From contig JAGLUW010000018.1 in assembly GCA_023134145.1 (NCBI GenBank), positions 1 through 64,000 on the forward strand: DNA of 64,000 bases, given 5' to 3'. Positions 15,800 to 24,494 of this stretch are shown in pieces. Position 1 is the stretch's first letter. Every line of letters starts with the position of its first letter. This stretch comes from Sulfuriflexus sp. GTDB taxonomy: Bacteria > Pseudomonadota > Gammaproteobacteria > AKS1. The notes beneath the pieces are model-generated. The model made no database searches. It saw only the letters and a program-made list of their open reading frames with translations, and had not been told where the DNA came from. Position numbers and translations under genes: made by a program.

Positions 15800-17611
15800 T
15801 TATGAATAAATATTCATTATATTGTCGGCATTCAACTCAATTACTTTATTGCGTTTTATCTTTAATGTTGGGGTCATCAAATCATTTTCTACCGTCCATT
15901 GCTCTAAACTAAGAGAAACACGACGTATTTTGGCGTAACTTGGGAACTCATGAAGCGATTTCTTCATTATGGCAAGAATATGGCTATGTACTCGTGAGTC
16001 GTTTAATCCCTCATTATGGTAAGGGTTAACGACAAAATGATTGGCTAACTTAATCCATTCATCAGTATTTAATACGACAAGTGCGCTAAGAAAAGATTGC
16101 CCTTCACCAATAACCAAGACTTGTTCAAATAATGGATCCATAATCATGGTTGACTCCATATCGGTTGGCGGTACTTTTTCACCATTGGAAAGAATCAAGA
16201 TGTCTTTAAGGCGACCTGTAATATAAATGTGATTATTTTCGATACGAGCTTGATCGCCAGTATGTACCCAGCCATCAGCACTAATGATTTCAGATGTTGC
16301 GGCATGGTTATTCCAATAACCTAACATCATGCCCGGTGTTTTTACCTGTAGTTCATCATTTTCACCAATACGAGTTTCGATGCCTTTGAGTGTAACGCCA
16401 ACACTCGATGGGTCATTATCATCAATGGGATTGGAGCAGATCACTGGGCTGGTTTCAGTTAAGCCATAGCCTTGAGTTATATTCAGGCCAAGACCGATCA
16501 TGACGCGTGCGACAGGTAGAGGTAATGCTGCCCCACCACTGACGGTTAGTCTCATTCGGCCGCCTAATCGCTGGCAAAATGTTTTTATTACAAGCGGGCT
16601 GAGTATGGCTAGAAGGGGAACGTAAATTAATGGCATGAACCAACTGCCTCTTCCTTGTTGCTTATTGAAGCGTGACCAACCCAGCGTAACGGTGAGATTA
16701 AATAATCCGCGCGCGATGAATGATTTTTTGCTGAGTTGTTGCTGCATACGGCCATGAATACGCTCAAAGATGCGTGGTACAGCCACTAGTACCGTTGGTT
16801 TAAGTTGTTGCATGTCATCAGCGAGTAATGCGATTGAACGTGAATAGGCAACGGCCGCGCCAGCCATCATTGGCATGAAGTGACCAACGGTGCGTTCAAA
16901 GGTATGTGACAAGGGTAAAAATGATAAAAACAGATCGTCCGTGTAGATTGTAAATGACAACAAAATTGAATTAGTGATTGAGAGTATATTGTGGTGGCTG
17001 AGCATGACACCTTTTGGGCGACCGGTTGTACCAGAAGTGTAAACGATCGTGGCAAGTTCCTTTGGTTCTCGTTCATGCGATTGCAATTCACCGGCTTCAT
17101 CCGTTAGCCAATTTTCGGCAATATGAACTTGTTCGTTTTCTTCAATACCTTTTGCTTCACTATCTACTGGAACGATGATGACATTCTTTAGTGATTCAAC
17201 GTCAACGCAGGCCGATTGTACCCGACGCCACATAGCATCATTTGCAACCAACATCTGTGTTGCTGAATCATTTAGGATGAAGGCGATATTGTCAGGGCGA
17301 TCATCACAGTAAAGAGGCACGATGACGAGCCCCATGCCCATGGCGGCTTGCTCGGCCACAACCCAATCGACCCCATTCCTTAATAGTAGGGCGACGCGGT
17401 CGCCAGCTTGTAACTGAGTTTTGCTTAATGCTTTTTGCCAACGAGCAACTTTCTCGCCAACCTCTTGCCAGCTGAAATCTTCCCAAAGGGCAGACGATTT
17501 GTTGAACTGGCGGTAAGCCATTTTATCGGGGCTGCGTTGAATTCGCGCCCGAAAAAGTCCGTCAAGCGTCCCAGCTGACTCTGTGGTGATAATATCTTCG
17601 CTATGAGACAT
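15800..17611 (-). CDS. Long-chain acyl-CoA synthetase (AMP-forming)
   Basis: The enzyme activates fatty acids with ATP and CoA through an acyl-adenylate. The P-loop-like motif IVYTSGTTGRPKGVMLSH, the motif Q-G-Y-G-L-T-E-T-S-P and the hinge D-G-W-V-H-T-G-D followed by I-T-G-R-L-K-D are all present, and the overall pattern is that of the FAA1/long-chain class (603 aa). The start at 17611 (MSHSEDI) is chosen because GAGGGG lies 5 nt upstream; the frame is open a further 28 codons without such support. It is divergent from thiS with about 100 bp between them. The exact chain-length preference cannot be read from the sequence. Confidence 0.88.
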   Translation of the reverse strand: MSHSEDIITTESAGTLDGLFRARIQRSPDKMAYRQFNKSSALWEDFSWQEVGEKVARWQKALSKTQLQAGDRVALLLRNGVDWVVAEQAAMGMGLVIVPLYCDDRPDNIAFILNDSATQMLVANDAMWRRVQSACVDVESLKNVIIVPVDSEAKGIEENEQVHIAENWLTDEAGELQSHEREPKELATIVYTSGTTGRPKGVMLSHHNILSITNSILLSFTIYTDDLFLSFLPLSHTFERTVGHFMPMMAGAAVAYSRSIALLADDMQQLKPTVLVAVPRIFERIHGRMQQQLSKKSFIARGLFNLTVTLGWSRFNKQQGRGSWFMPLIYVPLLAILSPLVIKTFCQRLGGRMRLTVSGGAALPLPVARVMIGLGLNITQGYGLTETSPVICSNPIDDNDPSSVGVTLKGIETRIGENDELQVKTPGMMLGYWNNHAATSEIISADGWVHTGDQARIENNHIYITGRLKDILILSNGEKVPPTDMESTMIMDPLFEQVLVIGEGQSFLSALVVLNTDEWIKLANHFVVNPYHNEGLNDSRVHSHILAIMKKSLHEFPSYAKIRRVSLSLEQWTVENDLMTPTLKIKRNKVIELNADNIMNIYS

Positions 17612-17712
17612 ATTTTCCCCTCGTTCCTTGATTATTATTTTTTTATTGATTGTATAGCTCTCAGCATGATTTTGCATTGACCATCGTGGGTGCATGCCAG
17701 TAGGCTATACCA

Positions 17713-17913
17713 ATGAATATTATCCTTAATGGTGAGCAGCGCGAGATCCCGGATGCCTCTACAGCAGCGGGTTTGGTTGAATTATTGGAATTGGGTGAGC
17801 GTCGTATCGCGATGGAGGTTAATCTTGAGATTGTGCCCCGTAGTGATTATGCGAATCACACACTGCAAGAGGGTGATCGGGTCGAGCTTGTTCACGCGAT
17901 TGGTGGTGGTTGA
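17713..17913 (+). CDS. thiS: Sulphur carrier protein ThiS
   Basis: ThiS is the ubiquitin-like carrier that delivers sulphur as a C-terminal thiocarboxylate for thiazole synthesis in thiamine biosynthesis. The protein has 66 residues and ends in the required Gly-Gly (H-A-I-G-G-G). thiG follows after 61 nt and is its partner. No thiamine riboswitch (TPP aptamer) is visible in the 100 bp upstream, so regulation must differ from that of many thiamine operons. thiF, thiE and the other thiamine genes are not in this window. Confidence 0.93.
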   Translation: MNIILNGEQREIPDASTAAGLVELLELGERRIAMEVNLEIVPRSDYANHTLQEGDRVELVHAIGGG

Positions 17914-17974
17914 GTCTCGGCTGTTATACTAAGCCCCTTTATAGAACCATTTAAGCAGATTTTCAGGAATAATC

Positions 17975-18766
17975 ATGACTCAGACAAATGACCAGCCCCT
18001 TATTATTGCAGGGGTTGAGTACCAATCCCGCCTTTTAGTAGGCACCGGTAAATACAAGGATATGGATGAAACACGCTTGGCGACCGAGGCCAGTGGGGCG
18101 GAGATCGTTACCGTGGCCATTCGCCGTAGTAATCTAGGCCAGAATCCGGATGAACCGAATTTGCTGGATGCCATTCCTCTGGATCGTTACACCTTATTAC
18201 CGAATACAGCGGGCTGTTATAGCACTGACGATGCGGTGCGGACTTGTCGTTTGGCACGTGAGTTGTTGGATGGCCATTCGCTGGTGAAATTAGAAGTGCT
18301 TGGCGATGAAAAAACCTTATTTCCTGATGTTATTCAAACGCTTGAAGCAGCTGAAATATTGGTCAAAGATGGTTTTCAGGTCATGGTTTATACCAATGAT
18401 GACCCGCTTATTGCTAAACGTCTCGAAGAAATTGGTTGTGTTGCGGTGATGCCACTGGCCGCGCCAATTGGTTCCGGTTTGGGTATTCAGAACCCGAATA
18501 ATATTCGCACTATTGTTGAGAATGCCAATGTGCCGATTCTGGTTGATGCTGGAGTGGGTACGGCATCTGATGCTGCTGCCGCGATGGAGCTGGGTTGTGA
18601 TGGTGTCTTGATGAATACAGCGATTGCCGGTGCTAAGGAACCTATCTTGATGGCTTCGGCGATGAAGAAAGCTATCGAAGCAGGGCGTGAGGCTTACCTT
18701 GCCGGGCGTATTCCACGCAAACGTTTTGCCAGTGCGTCTTCTCCTATCGATGGGACTTTCTTCTAG
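17975..18766 (+). CDS. thiG: Thiazole synthase ThiG
   Basis: ThiG makes the thiazole phosphate of thiamine from 1-deoxy-D-xylulose 5-phosphate, dehydroglycine or glycine imine, and ThiS thiocarboxylate. The Schiff-base lysine sits in V-K-L-E-V-L-G-D (Lys105). The phosphate-binding loop P-I-G-S-G-L-G-I and the following V-D-A-G-V-G-T are intact. The length of 263 aa is normal for this TIM-barrel enzyme. It forms a unit with thiS upstream; trmB follows after 49 nt on the same strand. Confidence 0.96.
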   Translation: MTQTNDQPLIIAGVEYQSRLLVGTGKYKDMDETRLATEASGAEIVTVAIRRSNLGQNPDEPNLLDAIPLDRYTLLPNTAGCYSTDDAVRTCRLARELLDGHSLVKLEVLGDEKTLFPDVIQTLEAAEILVKDGFQVMVYTNDDPLIAKRLEEIGCVAVMPLAAPIGSGLGIQNPNNIRTIVENANVPILVDAGVGTASDAAAAMELGCDGVLMNTAIAGAKEPILMASAMKKAIEAGREAYLAGRIPRKRFASASSPIDGTFF

Positions 18767-18815
18767 GATTTTGTGAGTCTCGACCCTCACTGTCGCTAGC
18801 CTACGTATTTGCACT

Positions 18816-19514
18816 ATGACTGATTCTGAGAAAAAACCTTTTCTACGGAGAATTCGCAGCTTTGTGCGTCGCGAAGGTCGCCTAACGCGTGGTCAACAAC
18901 GTGGTTTAGAAAAATTGTGGCCGTTATATGGTATTGAACACGACACCGGCTTGCTTGATCTCGATGAGATCTTTGGACGAAAAGCTCCACGGGTATTAGA
19001 AATTGGTTTTGGTAATGGTGCATCGTTAGCTGAACAGGCAAAGCAACATCCCGAGATAGATTTTTTAGGTATTGAAGTGCATCGCCCCGGTGTGGGTAAT
19101 TTATTACAAGTTATCGAGCGTGAAGGCCTAACTAATATTCGCGTTATGCAAGAAGATGCAGTCGAAATTTTAAAAGATCAAATTCCTTTAGAATCACTTG
19201 ATAAGTTGCAATTATTTTTCCCCGATCCTTGGCATAAAAAGAAACACCATAAACGCAGAATTGTTCAATTAGAATTTGTTGCAGTGTTGCGTCAGCGTTT
19301 AAAGTCGAATGGATTTTTTCATATGGCAACGGATTGGCAGCAGTATGCCGAGCATATGCTTGAAGTGATGAAGGCAGCGGAAGGCTTTAGTAATACATCT
19401 AAGGATGGTGACTATGTGCCTAGACCAGAGTCACGTCCGCTGACAAAGTTTGAACAACGAGGTCACCGTCTCGGTCATGGTGTTTGGGATTTAATATTTA
19501 AAAAAAATAGTTAG
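18816..19514 (+). CDS. trmB: tRNA (guanine-N7-)-methyltransferase TrmB
   Basis: TrmB methylates N7 of G46 in the variable loop of many tRNAs, using SAM. The protein (232 aa) has the SAM motif V-L-E-I-G-F-G-N-G near residue 66, then F-L-G-I-E-V-H, the family signature [14 protein letters not shown] and the C-terminal T-K-F-E-Q-R-G. It follows thiG on the same strand and is probably transcribed with it. Its 3' end faces the convergent sthA gene across about 60 bp containing a short tandem repeat. Confidence 0.96.
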   Translation: MTDSEKKPFLRRIRSFVRREGRLTRGQQRGLEKLWPLYGIEHDTGLLDLDEIFGRKAPRVLEIGFGNGASLAEQAKQHPEIDFLGIEVHRPGVGNLLQVIEREGLTNIRVMQEDAVEILKDQIPLESLDKLQLFFPDPWHKKKHHKRRIVQLEFVAVLRQRLKSNGFFHMATDWQQYAEHMLEVMKAAEGFSNTSKDGDYVPRPESRPLTKFEQRGHRLGHGVWDLIFKKNS

Positions 19515-19552
19515 GTGTGAGGAGATAAGAGTGAGGTGAAAATAATATTATT

Positions 19553-19577
19553 CCTTACGCCTTACGCCTTACGCCTT
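19553..19577 (+). repeat. Short tandem repeat, CCTTACG x 3.6
   Basis: Three perfect copies of the heptamer CCTTACG (19553-19573) and a partial fourth lie between the convergent trmB and sthA genes. The preceding bases (GTGAGGAGATAAGAGTGAGG) have a related purine-rich rhythm on the opposite strand. It looks like slippage-prone filler rather than a regulatory site. Confidence 0.8.
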
Positions 19578-20965
19578 CATATATTAATTTTATTCCAAGC
19601 ATCTAACGCTGCTATTTTATAAGCTTCTGCTAGCGTCGGGTAGTTAAAGACATTATCAATAAAGTAATCAAGCGTGCCGCCAAGTACTAATGCCGCTTGG
19701 CCAATGTGAATAAGTTCAGTGGCACCCTCACCAATGATGTGAACACCTAGTACACGCTTGTCATCAATGCTGAACAATATTTTAAGAATACCTTCGTTGA
19801 GCCCCATAATTTGGCCACGCGCTGTTTCACGTAGTCGAGCAATACCAATTTCATAAGGGATATCTTGTTTACGAAGTTCTTCTTCGGTTGCACCGACCAT
19901 ACTAATTTCTGGCACGGCATAGATCCCAAATGGAAAGTTCTTCGCCATATTTGTTTCCGTGTCATTAAAGGCATGGCTTGCTGCTAAACGGCCTTGTTCC
20001 ATCGAGGTAGATGCGAGACTCGGGAAACCAATAATATCGCCAGCGGCATAAATATGTGGAATATTGGTTTGGAAGTTTTCGTTAACACTTATTAAGCGGC
20101 GTTCATCAACCTCAATACCCGCCTTGTCAGGTTGCAGCGCCCATGTTGAACCGATACGACCAGCGGCATATAACACCATATCGGCACTCAGACGTTTACC
20201 ACTTTTTGTTGTGACAATGACATGACCATTATCACAAGGTTCGATGGACTCGACATTTTCACCGAGGCGAATAGAAATTCCACGATCACGAAGTGAGTGG
20301 GTTAACTCGTCAACAATTTCTTGATCTAGAAAACCCAACATAGAGTCACGACCATCAAGCACGGTCACTTTGGTATCGAGCGTACTAAAAATAGATGCGT
20401 ATTCAATACCGATAACACCCGCGCCAACGACAACCAAACTGCTTGGCATGCGTTTGATTTCGAGAATGCCATCACTGTCAAAGACATGCTCATCATCGAA
20501 AGGAATACCTTCGGGGCGAATAGGGCGGCTACCTACGGCAATGAGAAAATAGTCACTGCGGAATTCTTCAACACCGCTGTCGTTATGTTCGACCGAAATT
20601 GTATGTTCATTAACAAAGGTGGCGGTGCCTTCAATAATGTCGATGCCGTTGCGTGATAATTGGTTTTGAATAACCTCAGTTTCATGCTGCAAGGTAATGT
20701 GCAGGCGTTGCATGAGATCATCAATGGTGAGATTGGTTTTAAGTCGGTAGTTCTGTCCATAGAGGCCACGTTGATCCCAACCACTCAAATACAAAGCGGC
20801 CTCGCGGAGTGTTTTACTAGGAATCGTACCTGTGTGTACCGAAACGCCACCAAGCATCGATTGCCTATCGACAATCGCGGTGCGTTTACCCAATTTTGCT
20901 GCCTGAATAGCGGCTCTTTGACCAGCAGGGCCACTGCCAATCACTATAAAATCATAGGCTTGCAT
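19577..20965 (-). CDS. sthA: Soluble pyridine nucleotide transhydrogenase SthA
   Basis: SthA is a cytoplasmic FAD enzyme that interconverts NADPH and NADH. It has the FAD motif V-I-G-S-G-P-A-G (8-15), the NAD motif V-V-G-A-G-V-I-G-I-E and the dimer domain of the disulphide reductase family. At the place of the redox-active Cys pair the sequence reads GGVSVHTGTIPSK (39-51): both usual cysteine positions (42 and 47) are Ser and Thr. A disulphide reductase role is therefore excluded, which fits SthA. The wording T-G-T-I-P-S-K-T-L-R-E-A recalls the mycobacterial-type SthA more than the enterobacterial one. AAGGAG lies before the ATG. Confidence 0.92.
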   Translation of the reverse strand: MQAYDFIVIGSGPAGQRAAIQAAKLGKRTAIVDRQSMLGGVSVHTGTIPSKTLREAALYLSGWDQRGLYGQNYRLKTNLTIDDLMQRLHITLQHETEVIQNQLSRNGIDIIEGTATFVNEHTISVEHNDSGVEEFRSDYFLIAVGSRPIRPEGIPFDDEHVFDSDGILEIKRMPSSLVVVGAGVIGIEYASIFSTLDTKVTVLDGRDSMLGFLDQEIVDELTHSLRDRGISIRLGENVESIEPCDNGHVIVTTKSGKRLSADMVLYAAGRIGSTWALQPDKAGIEVDERRLISVNENFQTNIPHIYAAGDIIGFPSLASTSMEQGRLAASHAFNDTETNMAKNFPFGIYAVPEISMVGATEEELRKQDIPYEIGIARLRETARGQIMGLNEGILKILFSIDDKRVLGVHIIGEGATELIHIGQAALVLGGTLDYFIDNVFNYPTLAEAYKIAALDAWNKINI

Positions 20966-21103
20966 TTCACGCTCCTTGTTGTTGCCGCAAGATAAAGTAT
21001 AGCTGAGGCAATCTATACTGCTGATATCGGTAGTCGTCTGATTTTCTTTAGAAAATAGGCTTGGAGAGAAGGATCGCTATTCTGGTGATGCGTATTATTT
21101 ACC

Positions 21104-21132
21104 TTGTCAGAAATGAAGTGTTGTTCTATATA
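21104..21132 (+). promoter_or_regulatory. Sigma-70 promoter of the TPR-CHAT gene
   Basis: TTGTCA (21104-21109), a 17-nt spacer and TATATA (21127-21132) match the sigma-70 consensus closely. Transcription would start near 21140, giving a 5' leader of about 80 nt before the ATG at 21219. Confidence 0.6.
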
Positions 21133-21204
21133 GAGTGTCTGTATGGAACAAGTTTAGCTAGGAAGCTTTTATATTATTTAATTGCCTTGCGCTTGTTGAA
21201 GCAC

Positions 21205-21214
21205 AGGGGGGAGA
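21205..21214 (+). promoter_or_regulatory. Very G-rich ribosome binding site, possible sRNA target
   Basis: AGGGGGGAGA lies 5 nt before the ATG of the TPR-CHAT gene. Nine of these bases (GGGGGGAGA, 21206-21214) also occur in the plus strand at 29738-29746. They are therefore perfectly complementary to the C-rich loop of the candidate small RNA transcribed from the minus strand at 29692-29799. Confidence 0.5.
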
Positions 21215-21218
21215 TAGC

Positions 21219-24200
21219 ATGTCTTTATTGTCTAAAACGCTGTTTGGATCCGTTCTTTTTTGTTTATTTACAACGATATCAATGTCTGCAGACAAGATAG
21301 AGGGACAAATTAGAGATACCAAGCAACAATATATTGATGTTGTGGGCCAGTCGGGAAGGATGAGTGAGGCAGCGAATAGTCTTCGTGAAGAAATTATTGA
21401 TCATTACTTTGATTACAGGGCATGGCCAAAGATGTTGCCATACCTTCGTGATACATGGGCATGGTATGAAGAGCAAGATATTAAGGGGAAGCGCAAGGGG
21501 AGAATTCGTTTTCTGTTAGGAAAATCATTACGTGTGGTTGGTAATTATGAAGAGTCACAGCCCTTGTTAGAAGCAGCTTGTAACAAAGCGACAGAAAAGA
21601 AAGGAGAACGACACCGCGTTACTATCAAAAGATGCATTGAATACGGGATAAATATCTCAAGCCTGGGTAAGCATGATGAAGCACTTTCATTGTTAAAAAA
21701 ATATCTGGAGTTTACCGAGGTTGAGTTTGGCGAAAATCATGGTCGGACCGCTTATACCTACATGCAATTAGGTAGCGCATATTTTCGAGCAGGGGAATAT
21801 AAATTAGCCAGGAAACACTTGAAAGTAGCGATAGGCCTGTTTAATTCAAAAGGTGGAAATGCATTTCGTCTGCTTCAAATTGCACGTATGAAGCTAGGTA
21901 AATTATTTCGGGCAATGGGAAAACTTGATAAGTCCGAACGTGTTCTACGTAAAGGTTATGTAGAATTTGCATCAAAAAAGAGGCACCAAAATCATCCTCT
22001 TAGTTTAGGCATGATGACTTTATTGGGGAGAACATTAAAAGAGCAGGGACGTTATGTTGAGGCTGAACAATTAGTTAAAGAAGGGGTTGAAAGAAAAAAA
22101 ATTGCACTAGGAGCAACTAGTCATAAAACAATACAAACACAATTGACACTTATAGGCATTTACCTAGATCAAAATAAATACAAACAAGCAGAAGCCGTAT
22201 TAAAAGACATTGCCCGTGTTGAACATGGTATTAAAGATACTTCTCGTATCGGTTCGCGCCTTAATAATCTTACCGGACAGGTCATGCTGCAGCTTGGAAA
22301 GCTAGATACAGCTGAACAAGCGTATGCCAAAGTTAAAATTTATCTGGATGCGTCCTCTGAGAGAACCGGGAAAACAAGAGATTATTATCAGGGGCTTGGG
22401 CTTGTTTATTTTAACAAAGGCGATTACAAAGCAGCTGAACCTTTGTTATTAGAAGCAGTTAAAATTTCAGAATTACTTCATGGGAAATTCAATCCCAAGA
22501 CATCTAAAACGAAAAGTTATTTGGCAAAAAACTATGTCTGGCAGAGAAATTATACGAAAGCGATAACTGTCTATCGTGAAGTAATGGAAAGTAATGCCGG
22601 TTTTCTCGCTAATCGCAAGACATTCTCAACGATCGGCCGCGCACAACAAGAATCCGCATCGCAACGTTACTTATTTTCTTATATGGAATTAATCGTAAAT
22701 GCCTATAAGAAGGGGATTAAGATAGATGCGGAACCCGTCACTGAAAGTTTTGCAATTGCAGAAAATTCACGGAGCAAGACATTACAAACCGCCATGTTGG
22801 GTCAGACGGCACGTGCGGCAGCACGAAATGAATATCTTTCCGATTTAGTGCGAAAAGAACAGGACTTGCGAGTGCAGTTGGGGCTAATTGAAGAACAACA
22901 GCTGGATTTTGTAAAACAAGTGGGTCGTGGAGATCGTAAACAGGGAAAACGTTTAGAAGGATTGCGAAAAGAGGCACTTCGGGAATTGAAAAAGATTGGC
23001 GAGGAAATGAGTTATCAATATCCTGAATATAATCGCCTGATTAATCCATCAGCTACTGAACTTTCAGAAGTTCAAAAATTATTGGTCCCCGGCGAATTGA
23101 TGCTCGCTTATTATGTGCAAAAGGAAAATACGCTGATTTGGGCGATTGATAGTGAGAAGGCAACATTACATGTTTCAAAGCTAGCCGAAAAAGATATTTA
23201 TGCGAGAGTACAAAGAATTCGCGCAGGCTTGGATGTTGCAATTGCAACCGTTGAGGATATTCCTGCTTATAATTTAAGGCTTGCTCATGAACTTTATAAT
23301 GAATTGATAGCACCTGTTGGAAAGCAGTTGGAAGGTGTTAGTAATCTTATTATTGTTCCGCATAAAGCATTATTGAGCATGCCATTCAGTGCGTTGGTGA
23401 TGGCCAAAACAGAGTTAAAGAAAGCTGGCACGCCATTTTCTGAATATAAAGTAGTTCCATGGTTGGCGAATAAATTCGCGATTAATATTATGCCTTCAGC
23501 AACAGCATTAGTGACTATGCGAACTTATGCGAAGAAAGAAAAAGCGGAAGAGCCTTTTATTGGTTTTGGTGATCCTTTATTCGGTGAAGATGATGGGGTT
23601 ATTGATGTGGTAAAAACACGTGGTATTCGTGTTGCACAACGTGCAGCATTTAATACGCGTAGTTTAAATGGTTTACCTAACTTGCCTGAAACACGTGAAG
23701 AATTGGAAAAGATCGCTTTAAGCTTAGGGGCGAGTGCAGATAATATTTATTTAGGCAGTAAAGCCAGTGAACAAAATGTAAAGGATGCAAATTTAAAGAA
23801 CTTTAGAGTTGTTGCATTTGCGACACATGGCTTGGTCGCAGATGATTTAGATGGCTTGGAGCAACCCGCGTTGGCCTTAACACCGCCTGATCAAGCTGAC
23901 GAAGAGAATGATGGTTTGCTAACAATGGGTGAGGTGCTTGAGTTAGATTTGAATGCAGATTGGGTTGTGTTGTCAGCGTGTAATACGGCATCAGGTGATA
24001 AGTCCCTTGCGAATGAAGGGCTCACTGGTTTAACACAGGCTTTCTTTTATGCGGGGTCGCGGGCTTTATTAGTTTCGCTTTGGCCTGTGGAGTCGACTTC
24101 AACCCAAGAGTTAACGACGACGATGTTTAGCGCAGCGATAAAAGATAAAACACTTGGCCGGGCGGCTTCATTACAAGCAGCACGTAAACGTTTAATTGAC

Positions 24201-24299
24201 GGTGCCGGTTATATGCGTAACGGAAAAGAATTATTTAGTTATGCGCACCCTATTTTCTGGGCAGCCTTTATTGCAGTTGGTGAAGGTGGCTTGAACTAG
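21219..24299 (+). CDS. Exported TPR-CHAT protein (1026 aa)
   Basis: A signal peptide (residues 1-24, ending Met-Ser-Ala) leads into about 10 tetratricopeptide repeats (roughly 90-470; for example L-G-S-A-Y-F-R-A-G-E-Y-K-L-A-R-K-H-L), a helical linker rich in Lys/Glu (530-600), and a C-terminal CHAT domain (about 610-1020). The caspase-like dyad is intact: His in F-A-T-H-G-L and Cys in V-L-S-A-C-N-T. Bacterial CHAT proteins are putative cysteine proteases, some acting in defence; an exported one with TPRs more likely acts in the envelope. No partner gene is adjacent. A 79-codon frame overlapping its start was dismissed. The ribosome binding site is an unusual G6 tract. Confidence 0.85.
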   Translation: MSLLSKTLFGSVLFCLFTTISMSADKIEGQIRDTKQQYIDVVGQSGRMSEAANSLREEIIDHYFDYRAWPKMLPYLRDTWAWYEEQDIKGKRKGRIRFLLGKSLRVVGNYEESQPLLEAACNKATEKKGERHRVTIKRCIEYGINISSLGKHDEALSLLKKYLEFTEVEFGENHGRTAYTYMQLGSAYFRAGEYKLARKHLKVAIGLFNSKGGNAFRLLQIARMKLGKLFRAMGKLDKSERVLRKGYVEFASKKRHQNHPLSLGMMTLLGRTLKEQGRYVEAEQLVKEGVERKKIALGATSHKTIQTQLTLIGIYLDQNKYKQAEAVLKDIARVEHGIKDTSRIGSRLNNLTGQVMLQLGKLDTAEQAYAKVKIYLDASSERTGKTRDYYQGLGLVYFNKGDYKAAEPLLLEAVKISELLHGKFNPKTSKTKSYLAKNYVWQRNYTKAITVYREVMESNAGFLANRKTFSTIGRAQQESASQRYLFSYMELIVNAYKKGIKIDAEPVTESFAIAENSRSKTLQTAMLGQTARAAARNEYLSDLVRKEQDLRVQLGLIEEQQLDFVKQVGRGDRKQGKRLEGLRKEALRELKKIGEEMSYQYPEYNRLINPSATELSEVQKLLVPGELMLAYYVQKENTLIWAIDSEKATLHVSKLAEKDIYARVQRIRAGLDVAIATVEDIPAYNLRLAHELYNELIAPVGKQLEGVSNLIIVPHKALLSMPFSALVMAKTELKKAGTPFSEYKVVPWLANKFAINIMPSATALVTMRTYAKKEKAEEPFIGFGDPLFGEDDGVIDVVKTRGIRVAQRAAFNTRSLNGLPNLPETREELEKIALSLGASADNIYLGSKASEQNVKDANLKNFRVVAFATHGLVADDLDGLEQPALALTPPDQADEENDGLLTMGEVLELDLNADWVVLSACNTASGDKSLANEGLTGLTQAFFYAGSRALLVSLWPVESTSTQELTTTMFSAAIKDKTLGRAASLQAARKRLIDGAGYMRNGKELFSYAHPIFWAAFIAVGEGGLN

Positions 24300-24305
24300 A
24301 AATTA

Positions 24306-24494
24306 TTATTCGTTACCACTTCGACATTCAATGTTGGCCAATTCACCATTGGCGTCGACTTGAATTGAGAATTCAATAGGCTGGCAACAAACATAGCAAT
24401 CTTCGATATATGATTGGTCACCTGCGGAGGTGTCAATTGTCGTATCGAATTCTTCTCCACAATAGGGGCAGCTAATGAGTTTAGTCTCGATCAT
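24306..24494 (-). CDS. CPXCG-motif cysteine-rich small protein (62 aa)
   Basis: Two cysteine pairs, C-P-Y-C-G (9-13) and C-Y-V-C-C (33-37), form a probable zinc ribbon of the CPXCG family, small bacterial proteins of unknown function. Its ATG overlaps the stop of hemW by 4 nt (24491-24494), so the two are translationally coupled. It is convergent with the TPR-CHAT gene, leaving only 6 nt between stops. Confidence 0.88.
   Translation of the reverse strand: MIETKLISCPYCGEEFDTTIDTSAGDQSYIEDCYVCCQPIEFSIQVDANGELANIECRSGNE

Noticed and set aside
17612..17712. Possible TPP riboswitch upstream of thiS
   Set aside because: The 100-bp interval lacks the conserved CUGAGA and GCGNAGGGA-type elements and has no room for the aptamer before the start codon.
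21061..21300. 79-codon frame overlapping the start of the TPR-CHAT gene
   Set aside because: It begins with TTG, has an odd Leu/Tyr/Cys-rich composition and is overlapped by the strong ribosome binding site and signal peptide of the real gene.
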